64,000 nt of DNA from Camarhynchus parvulus (GCF_901933205.1 NC_044591.1:1268501-1332500), one strand, 5' to 3'. Positions 1 through 12,209 are shown, numbered from the stretch's first letter. Translations and numbers: made by a program. The notes: generated by a model not told the origin, from the letters alone.

Positions 1-310
1 AGCTGTCTCTGCTCTGCCTGCTCTGTCTGCTCTGCCACTCGCGCGTCTGTTCCGAGAAGGGATCAGAAGTTTCAGCGAGCGCTCGGCGCCTCTCCTTTGA
101 TCCATGTCCTGAGGCCTGCTTGACAGCGAAAAAAAGCATGGAGACAAAACGACTCAGTCAAAGTGATTCCTGACAACTGTCTCCATGAGATAAGGAAGCT
201 CTCTGTGTCTTGGTGGTTTTTTTTTTTCTCCTCTTCTAATACCGCCTCTCCGTTTCCATAAGAAGCGGAGTCACTTTAAACCAGAGGAACAGCAGAGAGG
301 AGCCGAGCAC
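1..310. other. single-copy island, possible conserved non-coding element
   Basis: This is non-repetitive, moderately AT-rich sequence with balanced composition, containing for example tttgatccatgtcctgagg and cgactcagtcaaagtgatt (AP-1-like and TCF-like cores). It contrasts with the surrounding GC-rich repeats. There is no coding potential. Conservation is inferred from texture only. Confidence 0.35.
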
Positions 311-885
311 AGAGCCGAGCTTTATCGCGCTTCCTGTCTCCTTTCCCACTCCTTTTTTTAAATTATTTTATTTTATTTCTTTTTTCCCTAAAACCCCCTC
401 TTTTCCCCCGTTTTTCCTTCCCTCCTTCCCCCGGCGCCGCCCGTGTCACTGAGCGGTCCCAGGACATTATTCCGAGCGCAGGGAGCTGCGGGGGACACCC
501 AGAGCCATTGTGTGACAATGAGCAGCCCTTCCAGGAGAGGGAGGCGGCCTCATTAGGAGCCGGGCTTTACCCACCGCTGGCCACTTCAGCGGCGCTCGGA
601 GCTGCTCCCCCGCTGCCGAGCCCCGGAATTTTCTTTAGGATTCTTTAACTTCGCTTTGCCGGGCTCGTGTCACGCAGGGGATGTCCCCCCCAGCCTTTGC
701 CAGGGGCGAGGTGCGACACTGGAGGGTGCAGGGCGAGTGGGAACGGAGAATGGGATTGGGATCCCAAAGGCAGGATCGCTCCGGGACAAACGGCACACGG
801 AGGGGACAGGGAGGTGGCTCAGACCCGGAGCACGGGGACACGGGGGGACAGGGCCACTGCAGCCGTGAGGAGCTGCGGGAATGCA

Positions 886-1122
886 GGGCGGATCCCTATG
901 GATGGGTTCAGGGTGGATCCCGAATGGATGCACTCAGGGTGGATCCCTATGGATGGATTCAGGATAGATACTGAATGGATGGGTTCAGGGTGGATCCCTA
1001 TGGATGGATCCCCTTATGGATGGGTTCAGGGTGGATCCCCAGTGAATGGATTCAGGGTGGATCCCAATGGATGCATTCAGGGTGGATCCCCAATGGATGC
1101 ACTCAGGGTGGATCCCGAATCC
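886..1122. repeat. minisatellite, about 24-30 bp unit
   Basis: Roughly nine copies of a unit built on gggttcagggtggatcccta plus tggatg. In one frame it encodes MDGFRVDP-type repeats, which are not a real protein. Confidence 0.9.
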
Positions 1123-1225
1123 CAAGACCCTATGTGCCATCCCCAGCCCTGCAGGGGACTTGCAGCCCTCCTGGCAGGACACGGGACAGAGCCACGCTCG
1201 CAGGGGGTGGGGACAGGGACTGGGG

Positions 1226-1283
1226 AATCACGGAAGGGTTGGGCTGGAAGGGACCTTGGAGTTCTCATCGTTCCAGCCCCTCC
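1226..1283 (-). mobile_element. CR1 LINE 3'-end fragment, minus orientation
   Basis: The stretch from aatcacggaagggttgggct through ggaagggaccttggag and ttccagcccc matches the reverse complement of the CR1 3' end (tail side first). It runs directly into the array at 1279, whose unit resembles the adjoining CR1 segment. Confidence 0.75.
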
Positions 1284-1575
1284 CGTGGGCACAGACCCCT
1301 TTCCATGGGCAGTGACGCCTCCTGTGGGCAGGGAGCCCTTTCCGTTGGCATGGATCCTTCCCGTGGGCACGGACCCCTCCCATGGGCAGGGACCCCTCCC
1401 CTGGGCACAGACCCCTTTCCATTGGCACAGTCCCCTCTTGTTGACAGGGACCCTTTCCGTGGGCAGGGACCCCTCTGGTGGGCACGGATCCCTTTCCATG
1501 GACACGGACCCCTCCCATGGACACAGACCCCTCCCATGGGCACGGACCCCTCCCATGGGCACGGACCCCTCTCTC
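1279..1575. repeat. minisatellite, about 20-24 bp, probably grown from CR1
   Basis: About fifteen copies of cccatgggcacggacccct. The unit corresponds to the CR1 segment (ccatgggcagggacacct) that normally follows the flanking CR1 fragment. Confidence 0.9.
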
Positions 1576-1969
1576 TCCCCTCCCACCATCCCGGGCAGCT
1601 CCGAGCCGCCCGTGGGCCCCCCAGACCAGGCCCGGAGCCCCTCGCAGCCCCCCCAGAACCCCTCGGCCGGGCCGTTCCTCTCCCCCTGGCTCCCGTAATG
1701 AGCCTTTTGTGGCGGCCTTCGCTCCGGAGTGGAACTCCATTAGCGGCGGGGCCGGGGGGCGGCGGGGGGCGAGGGTCCCTTCCCCCCAGAACCGCGCTGC
1801 ACCGCGCTGATAAACAGCAAATATCGGGGAACAGGATTTCCACATTATCTGAGCGCGGCAGAAAATCAAAATTTCAGTCTAAATCCGAGGAGACGAAGCT
1901 CATAAGCTCCTCCAGCTGATACAGACGCCGAGCCCAGCCGGCAAAGGCTCAGGAGGCACAAAATAACAT

Positions 1970-2045
1970 TTTTCCTTAAAAAAAAAAAAGAAAAGAAAAA
2001 AAAAAAGAGTAGAAAAGAAAAGAAAAGAAAGCAAAAGCAAAAAGA
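1970..2045. repeat. A/AG-rich simple sequence
   Basis: Poly-A broken by single G residues (aaaagaaaag type), about 75 bp. Confidence 0.85.
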
Positions 2046-2157
2046 ATGAAGGAGAAGGGAGAAGCAAGAAATCTTTGGGGGCTGCCTGTGGGGGAGGGAG
2101 GAGTAGAGGAGCATTGTGTGGGGCTGCAGAGCCTTCCTGCTGAGGGGACAAACAGCC

Positions 2158-3070
2158 GGGAGCGCTGGGGAGGGGGCTGGGAGTGCCGGGGAGTGCTGGG
2201 GACAGGGCCGGGAGTGCCTGGGAGAGTTAGGGACAGGGCCGGGAATGCTGGGGACAGAGCTGGGAGTGCCGGGGAGTGCTGGGGACAGAGCCGGGAGTGC
2301 AGAGCACAGAGCTGGGAGAGCTGGAGACAGGGCTGGGAGTGCCGGGGATTGCTGGGGACAGAGCTGGCAGAGCTGAGGACAGGGCTGGGAATGCTGGGGA
2401 CAGAGCTGGGAATGCTGGGGACAGAGCTGGGAGTGCAGGGGACAGGTCTGGGAGTGCTGGGGACAGGGCTGGGAGTGCCGGGGACAGGGCTGGGAATGCT
2501 GGGGACAGGGCTGGGAGTGCAGGGGACAGGTCTGGGAGTGCTGGGGACAGGGCTGGCAGAGCTGGGGACAGGGCTGGGAATGCTGGGGACAGGGCTGGGA
2601 GTGCAGAGCACAGATCTGGGAGAGCTGGGGAGGGAGTTGGAAGTGCAGGGGAGTGCTGGGGACAGCTCTGGGAATGCCGGGGACAGAGCTGGGAGTGCAG
2701 GGGAGTGCTGGGGATCGAGCTGGGAACGCTAGGGACAGAGCTGGGAGAGCTGGGAGTGCTGGGAGAGCTGGGGACAGGGATGTGAATGCCGGGGACAGAG
2801 CTGGGAGTGCTGGGGACGAGACTGGGAGTGCTGGGGACAAGACTGGGAGTGCTGGGGAGCGCTGGGGACAGGACTGAGAATACGGGGGACAGAGCTGAGA
2901 GAGCTGGGGAGCGCTGGGGACAGAGCTGGGAGAGCTGGGGAACGATCTGGGAGCGCCGGGGATCGAGCTAGGAACGCTAGGGACAGAGCTGGGAGAGCTG
3001 GGAGTGCTGGGGACAGTGCTGGGGACAGGGCTGGGAGTGCTGGGGAGGCTGGGGAGGGCTCTGGTTCTGC
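2158..3070. repeat. minisatellite, about 21 bp unit, 0.9 kb
   Basis: About forty copies of variants of gctggggacagggctgggag (t). Several stop-free frames arise on both strands and none resembles a known protein. Confidence 0.95.
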
Positions 3071-3299
3071 TGAGGACACTGCCCATCCCAGGAGGGTCCC
3101 AAAGAGCGGCTCCGGCTGCCCTGGGCCGGACCTGAAGTGCTGGCAGCGCTTCGTGAGCGATCCGAGAGCACCGCTGAGCCCCGAGCCCGGTTTGAGGGGC
3201 CTCGGGGGCCCTTCCCGAGCCCAAACCGAGCCCGGGTTCGGCCGCTCCTGCCGGGCACAGGGGGCAGGAGCCGCGCCGGCCCTGCCGGGGGAGCGATGC

Positions 3300-3540
3300 T
3301 GGGGATGGGGGAACTGCTCTGGCATGGGGAACCCTAAAAACCCGCGGTGGGGTGGGAGTGGGTGGGCAGATGCCGAGGATAGGGGGAACCGCTCCGGGAT
3401 GGGGATGGGCAGCCCTAAAACCCCGCAGCGGGGTGGGAGCGGCTCAGCAGTGCGGGAGCGATGCCAGTGACAGCTCCGGGATGGGGATGGGGAGCCCTAA
3501 AATCCGGCAGCGGGGTGGGAGCAGGTCAGCAGATGCCAAG
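3300..3540. repeat. tandem repeat, about 80 bp unit, three copies
   Basis: Each unit contains ggggatggggagccctaaaa and gcggggtgggagc. Confidence 0.8.
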
Positions 3541-3547
3541 GAAAGGC

Positions 3548-3690
3548 CGAATTGGGGCTGGAGGTTGAATTGGGGTTGGAAAGGCTGAATTGGGGCTGGA
3601 AAGGCTGAATTGGGGTTGGAAAGGCTGAATTGGGGCTGGAAAGGCTGAATTGGAGCTGGAAAGGCTGAATTGGGGTTGGAAAGGCTGAAT
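3548..3690. repeat. minisatellite, 20 bp unit
   Basis: About seven copies of ggctggaaaggctgaattgg. Confidence 0.92.
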
Positions 3691-3775
3691 TACCCCTGAG
3701 GGCTGGTCTGGCCTGCTGGGGAGGGGTCAAACACACCCCAAACCCCACACAGGGGAGCTCCTGGGGGGGTTGGTT

Positions 3776-3868
3776 CTGTGAAATCTGTGAATTCTGTGAA
3801 TTCTGTGAAATCTGTGAATTCAGTGAATTCTGTGTAATCTGTGAATTCTGTGTAATCAGTGAAATCTC
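3776..3868. repeat. short tandem repeat, 9-10 bp unit
   Basis: Copies of aattctgtga/aaatctgtga resemble a degenerate CR1 tail octamer (attctgtg). No CR1 body was recognised next to it. Confidence 0.75.
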
Positions 3869-4000
3869 CGCTGGGTTTTGCCTCCAGGGCTGTTCCTTGC
3901 CCCCAGTCCTGCTGTCCCCAGCCCATCCCCAATGGGGTCCCTGCTGCTCCCCCGCCCTTCCAGCATTCCCAGGCCCTCCTGCCCCACGGCTCCCGGCTCT

Positions 4001-4586
4001 GTTCCGTTCCATTCCGTTCCGTTCTGTTCCATTCTGTTCCGTTCCGTTCCGTTCTGTTCCATTCCATTCTATTCCGTTCCATTCCATTCCATCCCATCCC
4101 GTTCTGCTCCATTCCGTTCCATTCCGTTCCATTCCATTCCATTCTGTTCCATTCCATTCCATCCCATCCCATCCCATCCATTCCATTCCATTCCATTCCA
4201 TTCCATTCCATTCCATTCCATTCCATTCCATTCCATTCCACTCCATTCCATTCCACTCCATTCCACTCCATCCCATTCCATTCCATTCCATTCCATTCCA
4301 TTCCATTCCGTTTCATTCCATTCCATTCCACTCCATTCCATTCCATTCCATTCCATTCCATTCCATTCCATTCCATTCCATTCCATCCCATTCCATTCCG
4401 TCCCATTCCACTCCATTCCACTCCATCCCATTCCATTCCATTCCATCCCATCCCATTCCATCCCATTCCATTCCACTCCATCACATCCCATCCCATCCCA
4501 TCCCATCCCATCCCATCCCATCCCATCCCATCCCATCCCATCCCATCCCATCCCATATCATCCCATTCCCTTCCGTTCCGTTCCGT
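4001..4586. repeat. (ATTCC)n pentanucleotide array, 586 bp
   Basis: A near-pure ATTCC/ATCCC array with a few GTTCC units. The pentamer is the same as in human satellite III (GGAAT). CATTCC, the TEAD/M-CAT core, recurs in most units. The open frames of SIPFH type through it are not genes. Confidence 0.98.
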
Positions 4587-4868
4587 GCCGGGGCTCCCGG
4601 CCTGGCCGAGGTTTTTCCCCGAGCCCGCCCGGGGCAGGCAGGTCAAGCCCCAGCGAGTGTTTCCGTTTAGTTCCAGATACCAGCCTGACAGGTGGGCGCC
4701 TCTTGATGAATTCCCAGCTCCCCCAAAAGCGCCCGGGCTCCCGGCCCCGCCCCAACCCCGCCAGAATTTGGGGGGAAGCTCTGGCAATGGTGGGGGGGGG
4801 CTCTGTCCCTCCGGGGTTTCACCTCCAGCACGTCCCAGTGAGGCTGCTTGGGTGGGAGGCACGGCCAG

Positions 4869-5599
4869 GAGCTCCCAGCCCTCCCAGCCCTCCCAGTTCC
4901 CCCACTTTTCCCAGTTTTCCCAGTTCTCCAGTTCTCCCAGCTCTCCCAGTCCTCCCAGTTCTCCCAGTCCTCTCAGTCCTCCCAGTTTTCCCAGTTCTCC
5001 CAGTCCTCTCAGTCCTCCCTGTTCTCCTAGCTTTCCCAGTCCTCCCAGCTCTCCCAGTCCTCCCAGTTCCCCCAGTTTTCCCAGTTCTCCCAGTCCTCTC
5101 AGTCCTCCCAGTTCTCCAGTTCTCCCAGCTTTCCCAGTCCTCCCAGCTCTCCCAGTCCTCCCAGTTCCCCCAGTTTTCCCAGTTCTCCAGTTCTCCCAGT
5201 TCTCCCAGCTCTCCCAGCTCTCCCAGTTCTCCCAGTCCTCCCAGTTCTCCCATTTCTGCCAGTTTTCCCATTTCTCTCACTTCTCTCACTTCTCTCACTT
5301 CTCCCAGTCCTCCCAGTTCTCCAGTTCTCCCAATCCTCCCAGTTTTCCCAGTTTTCCCAGTTTTCCCAGTCCACCTAGTCCTCCCAGTTCTCCCATTTCT
5401 CCCAGTTTTCCCACTTCTCTCACCTCTCCCAGTCCTCCCAGTCCTCCCAGTCCTCCCAGTCCTCCCAGTCCTCCCAGTTTTCCCAGTCCCCCAGTTCTCC
5501 CAGTTCTCCCAGTTCTCCCAGTTCTCCCAGTTCTCCCAGTTCTCCCAATTCTCTCACTTCTCCCAGTTCTCCCAGTCCTCCCAGTTCTCCCAGTCTGGC
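4869..5599. repeat. minisatellite, 9 bp unit (CCCAGTTCT), 0.73 kb
   Basis: About eighty copies of cccagttct/cccagtcct. The + strand is pyrimidine-rich. Confidence 0.96.
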
Positions 5600-5865
5600 C
5601 GCCGTGGCGCAGCTCTGACCTAGCCCTGCTGTCCCCAGGGGTGCCAGTGTCCCCCGAGCTGCAGGAAAAGGAGGATTTGGGGTCCGGGGGGCTCCGCTGG
5701 GGTCTCTGCGGGGCTCGGCTGCTGCCGGCGCCCCCCCCGAGCCCGGGCGGGCTCCTCCAAGGGCGGGGATTGTCCCTCGGGGCGGTGTCACTGACAGGGA
5801 CAGAGGGAGAATGTCACCAGATCGGAACTCTGCCCCTCCCGCGGGCACTCTGCGGGGGCTGCAGC

Positions 5866-6188
5866 CAGAGACCCCCTGAGAGCCCCAGAGATCCCCTGAG
5901 ACCCCATAGAACTCCTGAGACCCCCAGAGACCCCCTGAGAGCCCCAGAGAGCCCCTGAGACCCCAGAGAGCCCCTGAGACCCCATAGAACCCCTGAGACC
6001 CCATAGAACCCCTGAGAGCCCTGAGTCCCCCATAGAACCCCCAGAGAGCCTCTGAGACCCCCAGAGAGCCCCTGAGACCCCTGAGAGTCCCCCAAGTCCT
6101 TCAGAGACCCCTGAGAGCCTCAGAGACCCCTGAAACCCCCAGAGATCTCCTGAGACCCCCAGAGTCCCCCAGAGACCCCCAGAGAACG
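5866..6188. repeat. minisatellite, about 14-17 bp unit
   Basis: Copies of cctgagacccccagagagc. Confidence 0.93.
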
Positions 6189-6452
6189 AGTCGGAGCCCA
6201 GGAAAGCCGAATCCCTCTGGTGCTGCCCTGGCCCATGGGGAGATTTGGGGTTTTTTGTGTTTTTTGGACACATCTGTGGAGCCCGAGCCTCGGGAGTTCT
6301 GTGCTTCTCCCTCACCGCCCTTTTCACACGCTGGGTGTCCAGAAATGCCAGAAATCCCCGCTCTGCTCCAGAACACGGCCCAAAACCTGCTGGTTTCACC
6401 CCAGAACCTCCATGCACATCGCAGCTGGGAAATTCCTGAGGTTTATGGAGCT

Positions 6453-7739
6453 GGGGGAGTTTGAGGGGAGGAAAATCCCAGTTACCCCATGGGAGATGAG
6501 GGGGTTTGAGGGGAGAGAAATCCCAGTTACCCCATGGGAGATGAGGGGGTTTGAGGGGATGAAAATCCCAGTTACCCCATGGGAGATGAGGGGGTTTGAG
6601 GGGAGGTAAATCCTAGTTATCCATGAGAGATGAGCGGGAGTTTGAGGGGACAGAAATCCCAGTTACCCCATGAGAACTGGGGGGTTCAAAGGGAGGAAAA
6701 TCCCAGTTACCCCAGGGGGATGAGGGGGTTTGAGGAGATGAAAATCTCAGTTACCCCATGAGAGCTGGGGGTGTCAGAGGAGGTAAATCCCAGTTACCCC
6801 AGGGTGCTGGGGGTGTTCAAAGGGAAGTAAATCCCAGTTACCCATGAGAACTGGGGGGGTTCAGAGGGAGGTAAATCCCAGCTACCCATGGGAGATGAGG
6901 GGTTTTGAGGGGAGGAAAATCTCAGTCACCCATGAGAGCTGGGAGTGCCAGAGGAGATAAATCCCAGTTACCCCAGGGTGCTGGAGGTTTCAGAGGTAAA
7001 TCCCAGTTACCCATGGGTGCTGAGGGGTTTCAGAGGTAAATCCCAGTCACCCATGGGTGCTGAGGGTTTCAGAGGTAAATCCCAGTCACCCATGGGTGCT
7101 GAGGGCTTTCAGAGGTAAATCCCAGTTACCCATGGGTGCTGAAGGGTTTCAGAGGTAAATCCCAGTTACCCATGGGAGCTGAGGGGTTTCAGAGGTAAAT
7201 CCCAGTTACCCATGGGTGCTGAGGGGTTCAGAGGTAAATCCCAGTTACCCATGGGTGCTGGGGGTTTCAGAGGTAAATCCCAGTCACCCATGGGTGCTGG
7301 ACAGCTTTCAGAGGTAAATCCCAGTTACCCATGGGTGCTGGGGGTTTCAGAGGTAAATCCCAGTCACCCATGGGTGCTGAGGGGGTTTCAGAGGTAAATC
7401 CCAGTCACCCATGGGTGCTGAGGGGGTTCAGAGGTAAATCCCAGTTACCCCAGGGTGCTGGGGGTTTCAGAGGTAAATCCCAGTTACCCATGGGCTGAGG
7501 GGGTTCAGGTAAAAGGGTGCTGAGGGGTTTCAGAGGTAAATCCAGTCACTGGTTAGGGGTTTCAGAGGTAAATCCAGTACCCATGGGTGCTGAGGGGGTA
7601 GTTTCAGGGTTTCAGAGGTATCAGTACCATGGGTGCTGAGGGCTTTCAGAGGTAAATCCCAGTTACCCATGGGTGCTGAAGGGGTTCAGAGGTAAATCCC
7701 AGTTACCCCAGGGTGCTGAGGGGTTCCAGAGGTAAATCC
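6453..7739. repeat. minisatellite, about 36-40 bp unit, 1.3 kb
   Basis: About thirty-three copies built on ggtttcagaggtaaatccca + gttacccatgggtgctgag. The first third has a variant containing gaggggaggaaaatcc. Near 7500-7630 several units are damaged by small deletions, which could be sequencing or assembly error. Confidence 0.95.
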
Positions 7740-8019
7740 TTCCCGTGCGGGGCTCAGGAGAGGCAGGGAAGGAGATTTGCTGCTCAGGTCACTCGCAGCT
7801 CCAACCCTGACAAACGCCGGGGGATTTTCCCCATCCCTTTATCAGGGTGGGTCCCCCCTGCAGGAATGTGGAGATTAAAACCCCAAAGGGCACCCTGAGG
7901 AGCAGGGAAGGACAAAGCCAGGCTCCTCCGAGGTGCTGCAGCCTCCTGAGCAGCGCAGCAGAGCTGAGGTTGGAGGGGAGCAGCCAATGCCTCAACATTC
8001 ATGTAAAAATTAAAAAAAA

Positions 8020-8480
8020 AAAAGAGAAAAAATCAACTTATTAAAATTTCTCCCGGCTGCATCTCCTGCTTATTCAAACAGTGCCAATTTCCGTGGATCT
8101 CATATCAGCTCCCAGCATCTCCCAGCCTCAGTGCTTGGGTTATGTGGGAAGAGAGAGAGAGAGGGAAGGGGGAAAAAAACTGTGAGCAAAATAAAAAGCT
8201 GCTATCTGACAGAATCTCTCCTGGGGATCTCAGTTATTAAAAAAAAAGAAAAAAGAAAAAAAAAAAAAGAATAATTTTTTCTCTTGGCTGCTGTTTGTTC
8301 AATGTGCAGGAGCCATAGGCAAATTTTTGCTAATTTTGTGCATGCTTTTATCATCCTGGTGATTCACTGGCAGCTTTATCCTCTGATAAGTGGATTAGTT
8401 GTTGAGCTAAACAAAAAGGTGTTTGACAAGCAGGAAGCTCTAAAGAACATATTTGTTTTCCAAAGAATGGAGCCGTGTTT
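8020..8480. other. AT-rich single-copy island, candidate enhancer
   Basis: Non-repetitive, low-GC sequence with attttgctaattttgtgcat, tgataagtggattagttgtt and gagctaaacaaaaaggtg, interrupted by a short GA run and an A-rich run near 8240-8270. The contrast with the GC-rich surroundings and the many homeodomain-like TAAT cores suggest a conserved regulatory element. Confidence 0.45.
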
Positions 8481-8551
8481 GTGGCTCGGTGCAGTGTGGG
8501 GAATTTCATTACCCCAAAGCAGAGGCCTCCGAGCTCTCCTGCCTTGCACGG

Positions 8552-9612
8552 GGCTGAGGTGTGGAGGGGCCTCTCCCTGCTCTCGGGGTTTGGGTTTGTG
8601 CTGTGCAGGAGCTTCTCCATTTTTTGGGGTTTGGGATGAGGTGCAGGAGCCTCTCCCTGCTCTCAGGGTTTGGGATGAATTGTGGAGGGGCCTCTCCTTT
8701 TTTGGGGGTTTGGGATGAGGTGTGGAGGAGCTTCTGCCTTCTCTTGGGGTTTGGGATGAGGTGTGCAGGAGCTTCTCCATGCTCTCAGTTTGGGATGGGG
8801 CGTGCAGGAGCCTCTCCCTCCTGTTGGGGTTTGGGTTATGAGGTGTAGGAGCCTCTTCCTCCTTTTGGGGTTTGGGATGTGGGGTGCCCGAGCCTCTCTC
8901 TCCTCTCAGGGTTTGGGTTTGTGCTGTGCAGGAGCCTCTCCATGCTCTCAGTTTGGGATGAGCTGCGCAGGAGCTTCTCCCTCCTATCAGAGTTTGGGAT
9001 GAGGTGCAGGAGCCTCTCCCTCTTTTGGGGTTTGGGATGAGGCTGCAGGAGCCTCTCCATGCTCTCAGTTTGGGATGAGGTGCAGCAGGAGCTTCTCCCT
9101 CCTGTCAGGGTTTGGGATGAGATGTGCAGGAGCTTCTCCCTCCTCTCAGAGTTTGGGATGAGGTGTGGAGGGGCCTCTCCATGCTCTCAGGGTTTGGGTT
9201 TGTGGTGTGCAGGAGCTTCTCCCTCTTTTGGGGTTTGGGATGTGGGGTGCCTGAGCCTCTCCTTTTTTGGGGTTTGGGATGAGGTGTGAAGGAGCTTCTG
9301 CCTTCTCTTGGGGTTTGGGATGGGGTGTGCAGGAGCTTCTCCATGCTCTCAGTTTGGGATGAGCTGTGCAGGAGCCTCTCCCTCCTGTTGGGGTTTGGGT
9401 TGTGAGGTGTAGGAGCCTCTTCCTCCTTTTGGGGTTTGGGTTTGTGCTGTGCAGGAGCCTCTCCATGCTCTCAGTTTGGTATGAGGTGTGCAGGAGCTTC
9501 TCCCTCCTCTCAGGGTTTGGGATGAGGTGCAGGAGCCTCTCCCTCTTTTGGGGTTTGTGGTACAGCAGGAGCCTCTCCCTCCTCTCAGGGTTTGGGGTCT
9601 TGGGTTTGGGGT
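8552..9612. repeat. minisatellite, about 40-45 bp unit, 1.06 kb
   Basis: About twenty-five copies with gggtttgggatgaggtg and caggagcctctccctcct. Internal variants (atgctctcag, cttttggggt) alternate, giving a higher-order pattern. Confidence 0.95.
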
Positions 9613-9715
9613 TTGGCTGCTGAGCAGGGGTTTGGTGGTGAGGAACACCTTTGGGTTTATTTGGGAATAACAGCCAGATGTATTTAGGAATAACCCTTCT
9701 GAGGGGTGTCTGCAG

Positions 9716-9955
9716 AACCCCACAATTCCCGGTCAAACCCCACAATTCCCAGTGAGAGCCCCACAATTCCCAGTCAAACCCCACAATTCCCAGTCAGAAC
9801 CCCACAATTCCCAGTCAGAGCCCCACAATTCCCAGTAAGAATCCCACAGCTCCCAGTGAGAGCCCCACAATTCCCAGTCAGAACCCCAAGATCCCAGTCA
9901 GAACCGCACAATTCCCACAACTCCCAGTCAGAATTCCACAATTCCCAGTCAGAGC
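9716..9955. repeat. minisatellite, 20-21 bp unit
   Basis: About eleven copies of accccacaattcccagtcag. Confidence 0.95.
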
Positions 9956-10504
9956 TGGGCTGTAGGGCTGGGGTTGAGGAGGGTGCAGAGGGAGATTTTG
10001 TCCAAAAGGAGCAGAATGGGGCTGAAATGAGATCTTGCCTTTCCCCAAACCTCTCCCTGTCCCATCCGAGGATCTCCTCCCCTGGGATGTTTCTCCTCAC
10101 GGTGCCACGGGGGAAGGTGCTGATTCCCAGGCCAGGAATTGGGCACGGGGATTTTATCCCATTTAAATGCCAGGCTGGGGCCCTGAGGCTTTGCCAAGGG
10201 CCTGTGCTGGCCCCAAACTCCCTCTCTGCAGGAGCTCTGCAGTCCCATGTTTCTGCAGCCGTGGGTTTGTTTCAGTCCTTCGGGGCACTCCCTCCTCCTG
10301 TCTGCCCTCAGGCCTTGGGCTGGGTTAGCCAAACCCATGAGAATAATGGGAATTTGGGAATTTTCCCCTTGGAGCTGCCAGGAGCCTGAGGACAGCGACA
10401 GGGACCGTCCCTCACAAGGATCGGGAGCCAGGCCCTGGCCTCCGGCTGTCCAGCTCAGGGGATGTCCGGGAGCAAAGGAGCTTTACCTGCTCATCCTGCC
10501 CGGG

Positions 10505-11215
10505 CTGCTCTTCAAGCCCTTACCCCATCTCTTCTTCCATTCCATTTTTCCAAGCCCTTATCCCATCTCCTGATCCATCCCACTTTTCCAATCTCTCATC
10601 CCATCTCCTGTTCCATTCTATTCTTCCAAGATCTAATCCCATCTTCTCTTCCATCCCACTTCTCCAAGCTCTTATCCCATCTCCTGTTCCATCCCACTTT
10701 TCCAATCTCTCATCCCATCTCCTATTCCATCCTCTTATCCCATCTCCTGTTCCATCCTGTTCTTCCAAGTCTTCATTCCATCTCCCATTCCATTCCACTC
10801 ATCCAATCTCTTATTCCATCTCCTTTTCTATCCCACTTTTCAAATCTCTCATCCCATCTCCTGTTCCATCCTGCTCTTCCAAGCTTCCTCTTTGAAGCCC
10901 TTGTCCCATCTCCTCTTCCAACCTCTTACCCCATCTCCCATTCCATTCCACTTTTCCAATCTCTTATCCTATCTCTGTTCCATCCTCTTATCCCATCTCC
11001 TGATACATTCCATTCTTCCAAGTCCTTCCCCTCCAATTCCATCTTTTTCCACCATTCCTCATTCTTCCATCCTGCTCTTCCAATCTCTTATCCCATTTCC
11101 TGTTCCAACCTCTTATCTCTTGTTCAACCTCTTCTCTCATCTCCTGTTCCATCCTGCTCTTCCAAGCTCTTATCCCATCTCCTGTTCCATTCCATTTTTC
11201 CCGTCTCTCATCCCA
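10505..11215. repeat. minisatellite, about 35-38 bp unit, 0.7 kb
   Basis: About twenty degenerate copies of tcttatcccatctcctgttc followed by catcccacttttccaa. Confidence 0.93.
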
Positions 11216-11774
11216 TCTTCGGTTCCACCCATGGTCCCAGCATCCCTCTCTGTCCTGGCAGGGGCTCCTCAGGCTGTGCTGGCACCGCTCTGGCTGCTCC
11301 TGGTGTCACCTTTCCCCCATCCCGGGCTCCTCCTGGGAGGGACAGTGAGCAGCCACACTAAATCCCCTTCCCTGGTCATTCCTGGGTTTTCCAGCCGGCC
11401 ATGGGGCTGGAACGGCGCCGGCTGCCCCCGGTGGTGACGGGGCTGTGGCTCTGTCCCCTCATGGCCGGGCGGTTCTGCAGTGACCCCTCGGCAGAGGGGC
11501 GGTGTGGAGATGATTTTGGGGTGCACAAGGACGGGCGGTTAATCCCCGGGGATGCCCCTGGTTTGGATCTCCCGGGAAATGAGGCCTCTTCCCGCTGATC
11601 TCACTGGTCCCACTGATCCCACTGATCCCGCTGATCCCGCTGCCGACCCCAATGCTCCCTGGTGTCCTTCACAGCCAGAGCCAGGCTTGGAGATCAGAGC
11701 AATGCAATCCCAGCCCTGGCATGGCCTGGGCCCCCCTGGCACTCCCGGGAGCCTGCAGAGAGGGGAGGGATGGC

Positions 11775-12209
11775 CATGCCATCCCCATCCCATCCCCATC
11801 CCCATCCCCATCCCCATCCCCATCCCATCCCCATCCCCATCCCCATCCCCATCCCCATCCCCATCCCCATCCCCATCCCCATCCCCCCATCCCCATTCCC
11901 ATCCCCATCCCCATTCCCCCCATTCCCATTCTCATCCCCATTCCCATCCCCATCCCCATGCCATCCCCATCCTCCCATCCCCATCCCCATTCCCATTCCC
12001 ATTCCCATCCCCATTCCCATTCCCATTCCCACCCATTCCCATCCCCATCCCCATCCCATCCCATCCCCATTCCCATCCCCATCCCCATCCCCATCCCCAT
12101 CCCATCCCCATCCCCATCCCCATCCCATCCCATCCCCATCCCCCCATCCCCATCCCATCCCCATCCCATCCCCATCCCCCATCCCCATCCCATCCCCATC
12201 CCATCCCCA
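11775..12209. repeat. (ATCCCC)n hexanucleotide array, 435 bp
   Basis: Near-pure CCCCAT with CCCATT interruptions. The minus strand is GGGGAT-rich, so G-quadruplex formation is possible. Confidence 0.98.

Noticed and set aside
1866..3224. 452-residue minus-strand frame rich in PALPALSP
   Set aside because: It is a translation of the 21-bp minisatellite plus a poly-A tract, not a protein family.
3859..5958. 699-residue + strand open frame (SIPFHSIPF then PVLPVLPV repeats)
   Set aside because: It only traverses the ATTCC and CCCAGTTCT arrays, whose units leave frames open. It has no domain, splice context or non-repeat coding segment.
8284..8718. 144-residue + frame beginning MAAVCSMCRSHRQ
   Set aside because: The first part is an AT-rich non-coding island and the rest is minisatellite. 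There is no homology I recognise and no splice support.
11775..12209. (CCCCAT)n considered as telomeric repeat
   Set aside because: The vertebrate telomere unit is TTAGGG/CCCTAA; this hexamer differs and is interrupted, so it is an interstitial microsatellite.
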